DNA of 64,000 nucleotides, taken from the NCBI GenBank assembly GCA_032153715.1, contig JALDYR010000001.1:62001-126000 (forward strand), in the 5' to 3' direction. Shown here in pieces: positions 58,498-64,000 of the stretch. The stretch is from SEAL01 sp032153715 (GTDB lineage: Bacteria; Patescibacteriota; Saccharimonadia; Saccharimonadales; Saccharimonadaceae). The position numbers were made by a program, and so were the translations under genes. How positions within the stretch are numbered: position 1 is the stretch's first letter; every line of letters starts with the position of its first letter. The notes under the pieces are model-generated. The model saw nothing but the letters and a program-made list of their open reading frames with translations, did no database searches and was not told the origin of the DNA.

Positions 58498-60471
58498 CTA
58501 GAGTTTTGAACGTATTTCAGTGATCATATCACGCAGTTCAGCCGCCTTTTCAAACTCAAGATTTGCGCTCGCTAGATCCATCTGCGACGACAACTCTTTA
58601 ATCAACGATTGATACTCGTCTTTTGGTATCTTCTTGAGGTCAAGCTTTGGCTTTTTACCATCATCTTTCACTGGAATGATCGCACGAAGGCCTTCGTCAA
58701 TCGCCTTTGCGACACTGGTCGGCGTAATGCCATGCTCCGTGTTGTATGCTTCCTGAATGCCACGGCGACGGTTCGTCTCATGGATCGCTGCCCTCATTGA
58801 CCGAGTCATATTGTCAGCATACATCAGGACCGTACCCTGCTCATGTCGAGCAGCACGGCCAATTGTCTGAATCAAAGCACTCTCGCTACGTAGAAAACCT
58901 TCTTTATCAGCATCCATAATCGCCACCATACTAACCTCTGGCAAGTCTAATCCTTCACGAAGAAGATTAATGCCCACGAGAACATCATAAACACCCATGC
59001 GAAGATCACGTAAAATGTCACTTCGCTCAAGCGTATCGACTTCACTATGGATGTACGCCGTCTTGATATCTAGCTCGAGCAGATACTGCGACAAGTCCTC
59101 TGCCATACGCTTTGTGAGTGTCGTTACGAGTATGCGCTGCTGCTTTTCAATCCGATCACGAATCTCTGCAATCAAGTCATCGATCTGTCCATCGGTTGGG
59201 CGAATATCAATCTGCGGATCCAGTAATCCTGTTGGACGGATGACCTGCTGCGCCGGCTCGGGACTATGTTCTAGCTCGTAATCGCCTGGCGTAGCGGAAA
59301 CATAAATCGCTTTGTTGATATGGCGGTCAAACTCGTCAAAGCGCAGCGGACGGTTATCAAGCGCCGAAGGTAAACGAAAACCATGATCCACCAACACTTC
59401 CTTGCGTGCACGATCGCCGTTATACATACCTCGCACTTGCGGCAGTGTCATGTGCGACTCATCAACAAGCAGCAAAAAGTCATCAGGAAAATAATCCATC
59501 AATGTCGCCGGCTGTTCGCCTGGCTCGCGATTAGTCAGGTAGCGGCTGTAATTCTCGATACCTTTTACAAAGCCTGTTTCTTCGAGCATCTCGATGTCAT
59601 ACTTTGTTCGCTGACTCAAGCGCTGCGCTTCAAGCAATTTGTCATGCTTCTCAAACCAGGTCACGCGTTCATCAAATTCTTTTTTGATCTTCTCAATTGC
59701 AACTGCTAGTTTTTGTTTTGGGGTCACATAGTGACTGCTTGGGAAAATTTGCACTTCATGTGGCTCGCCAAGGATTTCGCCCGTCAGCGGATCAATGCGC
59801 GTAATGCGGTCAACTTGATCTCCAAAGAATTCAATACGGTACGCAACATCACTACCGGCCGGAAAAACATCAACCACGTCACCCTTAACGCGGAAGGTAC
59901 CGCGATGAAAATCGATGTCATTTCGCTGATACTGGATATCTGTCAGCAAGCGAATAAACTTGTCCTGCTGACGGCGTTCGTCTTTTTTGACCGTAATCGA
60001 CATTTCGGCGTAATCGTCTGGTGAACCGATACCGTAAATACAACTCACACTCGCAACAATAATTGTGTCGCGACGCGTTAATAGTGCCGAGGTCGCCGCA
60101 TGGCGCAAACGATCAATCTCGTCATTGATCTTGCTGTCTTTTTCAATATAGGTGTCGCTACTGCTGATATACGCCTCAGGCTGATAGTAATCAAAGTAGC
60201 TCACAAAGTAGTGAACTTCGTTATCCGGAAAGAAGGCCTTAAACTCACTAAAAAGCTGGGCAGCAAGGGTTTTATTATGTGCCAGGACAAGCGTTGGCGC
60301 TTGGCGATTTTGAATGATATTCGCCATCGTGAATGTCTTGCCCGAGCCCGTGACACCAAGCAGTGTCTGTTCGCGCTCACCCTCATCAAGCCCTTTGACA
60401 AGCTGAGCAATTGCCGTTGGCTGGTCACCTGTCGGCTGGTACTTGGTTTCGAGACGAAATTTCTGATCCAT
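58498..60471 (-). CDS. uvrB: excinuclease ABC subunit B
   Basis: A 657-residue nucleotide-excision-repair helicase. Walker A G-V-T-G-S-G-K-T is at 39-46, the beta-hairpin region S-C-I-Y-G-I-G-S-P near 135-150 inserts into DNA, and V-D-E-S-H, S-A-T-P and Q-T-I-G-R-A-A-R complete the helicase. The UVR domain for UvrC is at the C-terminus (L-E-F-E-K-A-A-E-L-R-D). TATAAT ends seven bases before the ATG, so it is leaderless. Confidence 0.97.
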   Translation of the reverse strand: MDQKFRLETKYQPTGDQPTAIAQLVKGLDEGEREQTLLGVTGSGKTFTMANIIQNRQAPTLVLAHNKTLAAQLFSEFKAFFPDNEVHYFVSYFDYYQPEAYISSSDTYIEKDSKINDEIDRLRHAATSALLTRRDTIIVASVSCIYGIGSPDDYAEMSITVKKDERRQQDKFIRLLTDIQYQRNDIDFHRGTFRVKGDVVDVFPAGSDVAYRIEFFGDQVDRITRIDPLTGEILGEPHEVQIFPSSHYVTPKQKLAVAIEKIKKEFDERVTWFEKHDKLLEAQRLSQRTKYDIEMLEETGFVKGIENYSRYLTNREPGEQPATLMDYFPDDFLLLVDESHMTLPQVRGMYNGDRARKEVLVDHGFRLPSALDNRPLRFDEFDRHINKAIYVSATPGDYELEHSPEPAQQVIRPTGLLDPQIDIRPTDGQIDDLIAEIRDRIEKQQRILVTTLTKRMAEDLSQYLLELDIKTAYIHSEVDTLERSDILRDLRMGVYDVLVGINLLREGLDLPEVSMVAIMDADKEGFLRSESALIQTIGRAARHEQGTVLMYADNMTRSMRAAIHETNRRRGIQEAYNTEHGITPTSVAKAIDEGLRAIIPVKDDGKKPKLDLKKIPKDEYQSLIKELSSQMDLASANLEFEKAAELRDMITEIRSKL

Positions 60472-60478
60472 CTCTTAT

Positions 60479-60484
60479 ATTATA
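60479..60484 (-). promoter_or_regulatory. -10 of uvrB (leaderless)
   Basis: Consensus TATAAT on the minus strand, seven bases before the ATG. Confidence 0.6.
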
Positions 60485-60501
60485 CGCTACTTACGACGAG
60501 C

Positions 60502-61110
60502 TTAGCCACGCCCGGTGCGTTTTGCACTCAGGTGGCTGTCGGTACCATCGTGCTGGAAGTCGGCGTACTTCACGTCAAGTGCTTGAATGACCTTTTCAAC
60601 CAATCGCTCAGGATCAGTATCGTAGATGACTTCTTTTGCACCTGGCGCTTCAATATTCTCGAGGAGTGTTGGCGTGTAGTCGGCAAGTCCACCGCTGCCC
60701 AGCAAGACGCCGCACACTTTTCGACTTTCAAGCGCTGTTGAAAGTTCATGCAAACTTCCCATACGACCACCGACCGTAATAATTGCGTCACTACTGCGCA
60801 CCAAGTGGACGTCACGCCCTACGTATTCCATGCCAGTAAAGTTAATGTAGTCAAACTCTTTCGTTGGGAGCTTATAGGCTGCAACATGCTCACGGAATGA
60901 ACTGGCTGGACTAAAGCCAATTGAGACCCCGCGCTTTCCTTCAACACTAGTTGCGCCCATCGCTGCATAATGAGGCAAACCGACTGTCGCACCTGTCGTG
61001 AGTGTCTTGCCTCGTTTTGAGATTGCTCGCCCAAGGTCATAGGCTAGTTGATGAGAGGCTGTAACCGTATCGCCACTTGCCGCACCTGATACACAAATTT
61101 GATATCGCAT
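60502..61110 (-). CDS. LOG/TIGR00725-like nucleotide-binding protein
   Basis: A 202-residue Rossmann-like protein. I-C-V-S-G-A-A opens it, T-T-G-A-T-V-G-L-P-H-Y-A-A-M-G-A binds phosphate, and V-G-G-R-M-G-S-L-H-E-L is a variant of the PGGxGTxxE motif of LOG proteins. LOG proteins release cytokinin-type bases from nucleotides; bacterial relatives may act in nucleotide clean-up. It overlaps the kinase gene upstream as TAATG, so the two are coupled. Confidence 0.8.
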   Translation of the reverse strand: MRYQICVSGAASGDTVTASHQLAYDLGRAISKRGKTLTTGATVGLPHYAAMGATSVEGKRGVSIGFSPASSFREHVAAYKLPTKEFDYINFTGMEYVGRDVHLVRSSDAIITVGGRMGSLHELSTALESRKVCGVLLGSGGLADYTPTLLENIEAPGAKEVIYDTDPERLVEKVIQALDVKYADFQHDGTDSHLSAKRTGRG

Positions 61111-62609
61111 TAATTCATTTCCTTTATCTTATAGTCTTCTGGAGCAGTGTCTATATATTCTTTAATCGATTGCTGGTCTAGCAAACCTGCTTGCGCACCG
61201 AGCTGCTGCACAACGCTCATGCTATTGATTGGCGCCCATGTCAGTGCTGTTTCAAGCGTCTCACCCAAGGCAAGTGCTGCCGTAATCGAGGATGAGAACG
61301 CATCACCCGCACCCGTACGGTCGTTCGGCGGCGCCGGATCGGGATAGTTTGGCATCGAGAATAACTTTTCGCCATCTGACGCATATGCCCCGGCCGGTCC
61401 ATCGGTAATAATCACAATCTTTGGTCCAAGCGCGTGGAGGGCCGTGGCAAGGTCAGCGATTGACTCAAGTGGCTTGCCAGTGACCAAACTCGCTTCCTCG
61501 CGGTTCATGAATACAATGTGTGATCGCTTGTACACTTCGGCCAACTTCTCGACGCCCCATTCAAAATGGAAGGTTCCCGGCTGGAAGGCCAGCTTGGTAT
61601 CTGAATGCTCATCAAGATATTTCAGCATGTCTTCGTGAAGCTGCCACGACGAAGCACTAAGCATCGAAAGGTAAATCCAATCTGGTGTCGTCTGAGGGTG
61701 CTGCCAGATATACTCGTATTCTTCGTACTTGATCAAAATGGTTCGCTCCGCCTGATAACGCAGCGCATAATGATAATTGCTAAGCATTGGCTGCACCGAC
61801 ACTGTGTCAGTTTTTACCTGCTCGCTCGCGAGATATTTCAATGAATCTTGCCCGGCTTGATCCTCGCCAATAAAGGCCATGAGTCCCGCGCGAAGCCCAA
61901 GACGAGTAAACGCCACTGCCGCATTTGCCGAGTTACCGACTGCCTGAACGATATCAACACGCTCATAGGGCAACTTACTGCCGAATTCCATGCTGATTCG
62001 CTTGATTCCTTTGTCGTCAGTAAAGACTTCCGCCTGATCCTCGCGCAGCTTAACAAATGCATCAGTTACGATATCACCGATTGCGAGAATGTATGGCGCG
62101 TCCCCGTCTTCACCCTGCAGTATTTCAGGATGACCTTCATCAGCCGCCGGCTTAAGTCCTGCCTGTTCGGCAAGCTCATGAACAAGCTCATTGTGCGTAC
62201 GATCATGCTCGGCGTAACGTTTGATGATTTCGGCTCGCAAATGACGCTGACCATGAGAGACGGTGCGGTCCGCATACGGCAACGCGTGGTGCGCATTTTC
62301 AATAACATCCTGAAGATTAAACGATAACGGTCCATCAGCAAATGACATCAGGACAAATCGCGTATCAGCCAGATATTCTTCCGCCTTCCCCATCCTGACA
62401 GTACTATTAAGCGCCCAGTATAACTCTTCGCCAGTCGTATCAGCGGGATCAAGTTTTAGTGCACGACAAATGTCATGGGCACTGTGCGTTACATCGGCAA
62501 TCAGTTGAATATCAATCCCAGCATTACCAGATGCCTTTTCAAGCTGCTGCAGATTATAGGTAAACAACGGATGGTCGGACGCGAGAAGATCTTTTAAAAA
62601 TTTTGCCAT
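61110..62609 (-). CDS. PfkB-family kinase with an extra N-terminal domain
   Basis: A 499-residue protein. The first ~170 residues are a helical domain of unknown function (H-P-L-F-T-Y-N-L-Q, S-F-A-D-G-P-L-S-F-N-L, H-G-Q-R-H-L). The rest is a ribokinase fold: G-N-S-A-N-A-A-V near 230, D-R-T-G-A-G-D-A-F-S near 435 with the catalytic Asp. The sugar or nucleoside substrate is unknown. An extended -10 (TGA-TATAAT) lies 11 bases before the ATG with AGGA between. Confidence 0.85.
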   Translation of the reverse strand: MAKFLKDLLASDHPLFTYNLQQLEKASGNAGIDIQLIADVTHSAHDICRALKLDPADTTGEELYWALNSTVRMGKAEEYLADTRFVLMSFADGPLSFNLQDVIENAHHALPYADRTVSHGQRHLRAEIIKRYAEHDRTHNELVHELAEQAGLKPAADEGHPEILQGEDGDAPYILAIGDIVTDAFVKLREDQAEVFTDDKGIKRISMEFGSKLPYERVDIVQAVGNSANAAVAFTRLGLRAGLMAFIGEDQAGQDSLKYLASEQVKTDTVSVQPMLSNYHYALRYQAERTILIKYEEYEYIWQHPQTTPDWIYLSMLSASSWQLHEDMLKYLDEHSDTKLAFQPGTFHFEWGVEKLAEVYKRSHIVFMNREEASLVTGKPLESIADLATALHALGPKIVIITDGPAGAYASDGEKLFSMPNYPDPAPPNDRTGAGDAFSSSITAALALGETLETALTWAPINSMSVVQQLGAQAGLLDQQSIKEYIDTAPEDYKIKEMN

Positions 62610-62620
62610 AATTATCCTAA

Positions 62621-62629
62621 ATTATATCA
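62621..62629 (-). promoter_or_regulatory. extended -10 of the 499-residue kinase gene
   Basis: TGA-TATAAT on the minus strand, 11 bases before the ATG. Confidence 0.5.
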
Positions 62630-62638
62630 TGCTTACGC

Positions 62639-63613
62639 TTAAAATGGCTTCTCGTGAATCGGCATATGATGAAGTCTTGTGCCTTTTGCAAGAATCCCCG
62701 TTTTTGCGCCAATATGACTGACAACTGATGTCGAGTTAGCACTGGCGAAAATAATCGAGTCAACAAGCGTCTTGCCCGTCGCCCATTGGCTCAAAAAGCC
62801 CGATCCGAATGCATCACCCGCACCAGTTCGGTCAACTACCTTGACGTCATGATACATACCCGCTCGTACAATCGTTTTGCCGTCGGTTGCGATTACCCCG
62901 TTTGGCCCGTCGCTGATAATGACCGCCGGCACATAATGACATCCGCGTCGAACAAGTTCTTCGAGATCAGCTCCCTCGACGATCGTCTGCATCTCATCAC
63001 GGTTGACACACAGAACATCAACATCCTCTAGTAGCCCTTTAAGCTTTTGTGGCTGACTTAGTTCTTTCTTGCCAGGATTGAACATAATTTTAATACCCTG
63101 CGAACGAGCGTCGGCGAAAAGCTGATGAAGCACGCTCATATTACCGCTCATTGTTGACACGTACAGCCAATCCGCATCACTACCCTTTAGTCTGAAATCT
63201 TTCTCATGGTAATGAGTCGAGGCACCTCGATATGTCAAAATAGTTCGTTCGCCATTTGGCGCGAGCAGTAACACTGAATAGCCTGTATTAAATTTATGAC
63301 TAAAGCTCACTGCCGACGTATCAACACCCTCGTAGTCCAGCACATCGAGCACCGCCCGGCCAGCCGGATCATGTCCAATCGTTCCCATGAATGCCGCATG
63401 AAGCCCCTGACGAGCAAAGGTGACGGCCGCGTTGGTTGCGCCACCACCAGTACTGAACGTCACGTTATTAACATCAGCCTTAGCGCCAAGTTCGAGCCTC
63501 ATAAAGCTTTCGTGAGGATTTTCAACCACCGGCTTAAATTCGGGGCTATGACTCAAGAAAACGTCTTGGACAGCCGCCCCTACGGCAATAATTTTTGTAT
63601 GTTTCCCACTCAT
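62639..63613 (-). CDS. PfkB-family carbohydrate kinase
   Basis: A 324-residue ribokinase-fold enzyme. G-G-G-A-T-N-A-A-V-T near 56 is the substrate-binding motif, and V-D-R-T-G-A-G-D-A-F-G near 257 holds the catalytic Asp and anion hole. It shares fold and local wording with the kinase domain at 61110-62609, so the two may be paralogs. The phosphoryl acceptor is not predictable. An extended -10 (TGG-TATACT) ends seven bases before the ATG. Confidence 0.9.
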   Translation of the reverse strand: MSGKHTKIIAVGAAVQDVFLSHSPEFKPVVENPHESFMRLELGAKADVNNVTFSTGGGATNAAVTFARQGLHAAFMGTIGHDPAGRAVLDVLDYEGVDTSAVSFSHKFNTGYSVLLLAPNGERTILTYRGASTHYHEKDFRLKGSDADWLYVSTMSGNMSVLHQLFADARSQGIKIMFNPGKKELSQPQKLKGLLEDVDVLCVNRDEMQTIVEGADLEELVRRGCHYVPAVIISDGPNGVIATDGKTIVRAGMYHDVKVVDRTGAGDAFGSGFLSQWATGKTLVDSIIFASANSTSVVSHIGAKTGILAKGTRLHHMPIHEKPF

Positions 63614-63620
63614 TGATACC

Positions 63621-63629
63621 AGTATACCA
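63621..63629 (-). promoter_or_regulatory. extended -10 of the 324-residue kinase gene (leaderless)
   Basis: TGG-TATACT on the minus strand, ending seven bases before the ATG at 63613. Confidence 0.6.
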
Positions 63630-63650
63630 CTTGTGCTTATATATCAATCA

Positions 63651-64000
63651 CTAACATAGCGGCGTCACACGCTCTAATGTTCCAACGACAGTTCGGGACA
63701 CTCCACTGCCAGTAAACCGATATAAAAGATCCTTATTAGCGTTGCACGCCTCGCCATCATTTTCATCAAACATATACGGATTTCCCCGTTCGTCGCCGTT
63801 ATACAGACCTTTTAAGTTAGACCCGCTCGCCACTTCGATTGCTCCGAGCATCGCATGATAGCGCACCCAACAATTATGCGTACTCGCTAGCTCGCGCGGT
63901 TCAACTTGCGCAGGATTATCTGTCACCGTCACACATGGCGACAGTGAATACGTTGAGCCCGTGACGCCCAGAAGAGTTGTGCTCTTTGCCTGGCGGGCGA
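63651..64000 (-). CDS. C-terminal part of an uncharacterised protein (cut by right edge)
   Basis: The frame stays open from the stop at 63651 to the window edge, about 115 codons, so the apparent GTG start at 63932 is only internal. The visible part reads S-T-T-L-L-G-V-T-G-S-T-Y-S-L-S-P-C, then three more cysteines (N-C-W, A-C-N and the last residue). Cysteines and the Gly/Asn-rich loops fit an exported protein. No family recognised. Confidence 0.6.
   Translation of the reverse strand, partial: ARQAKSTTLLGVTGSTYSLSPCVTVTDNPAQVEPRELASTHNCWVRYHAMLGAIEVASGSNLKGLYNGDERGNPYMFDENDGEACNANKDLLYRFTGSGVSRTVVGTLERVTPLC

Noticed and set aside
60100..60741. Open frame on the plus strand across uvrB and the LOG gene
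   Set aside because: It runs antisense to two clear genes and through the uvrB promoter, with no recognisable protein signature.
63651..63932. A complete 93-residue gene at the right edge
   Set aside because: The frame continues without a stop to the end of the window, so the gene is truncated by the edge, not complete.
1..64000. CRISPR arrays, insertion sequences, prophage or restriction systems
   Set aside because: No regularly spaced repeats, transposase, integrase, phage structural or methylase/endonuclease pair was seen; the repeated segments are tRNA halves, paralogous genes and terminators.

Overview
The window looks like a piece of a Candidatus Saccharibacteria (TM7) chromosome. This is inferred from gene content and protein style: a cell-surface protein with an LPXTG-type sortase signal next to type IV pilus parts, single-gene housekeeping functions scattered in short operons, a GatCAB amidotransferase operon, an RNase HII-YraN fusion, an actinobacterial-style NrdH, and many membrane-anchored proteins of unknown function. 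The standard genetic code fits all the genes. I see no CRISPR array, insertion sequence, prophage or rRNA. No long stretch is without genes; the largest gaps are about 220-260 bases and hold terminators, leaders and promoters.

Layout. 1-6645: the first codons of trigger factor (tig), preceded by a tandem duplication of a two-gene unit (membrane-anchored SurA-like protein plus a ~750-residue secreted protein). 6728-11876: hisS, a PKD/LPQTG surface protein, a SpoU-type RNA methylase, a membrane protein and an EEP-type hydrolase. 11997-14589: two tRNA-Leu genes in opposite orientation bracket an FAD-linked oxidase and an acetyltransferase. 14810-21888: rsmD, a zinc-phospholipase-like protein, recG, a type IV pilin, a phosphohexomutase and tyrS. 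22011-30591: a class A penicillin-binding protein, PIN-TRAM protein, radA, a membrane protein with HExxH, and clpC under a perfect CIRCE operator. 30723-37432: an orphan protein, nusA, a secreted HNH nuclease, an M1 aminopeptidase, the rnhB-yraN fusion and rplS with a structured leader. 37678-43416: a small orphan gene between two related terminators, pilB, a second SpoU methylase, nrdH, a DJ-1/PfpI protein, DUF2130 and an FMN reductase. 43434-53206: dnaE, three small envelope proteins, galU, NUDIX, and gatC-gatA-orf-gatB. 53335-64000: a lipoprotein, GtrA, a DEAD-box helicase, a large membrane protein with a degenerate trypsin-like domain, uvrB, a LOG-like protein, two PfkB kinases and a gene cut by the right edge.

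How the genes fit together. Core replication, repair and translation functions (dnaE, recG, radA, uvrB, hisS, tyrS, gatCAB, nusA, rplS) are mixed with envelope functions suited to a surface-attached, host-dependent small cell: pilus ATPase and pilin, sortase substrate, secreted nuclease, aminopeptidase and exported chaperone/substrate pairs.

The strongest general signal is regulatory. Many genes have a -10 hexamer, often of the extended TGn type, ending only 6-10 bases before the start codon, so their mRNAs should be leaderless or nearly so. Genes with ordinary Shine-Dalgarno leaders coexist with them. The most notable local signals are the duplicated chaperone/substrate module, the CIRCE element over the clpC promoter, and a group of three small genes with near-consensus promoters and palindromes at the transcript start, one of which (nrdH) looks acquired from an actinobacterium.
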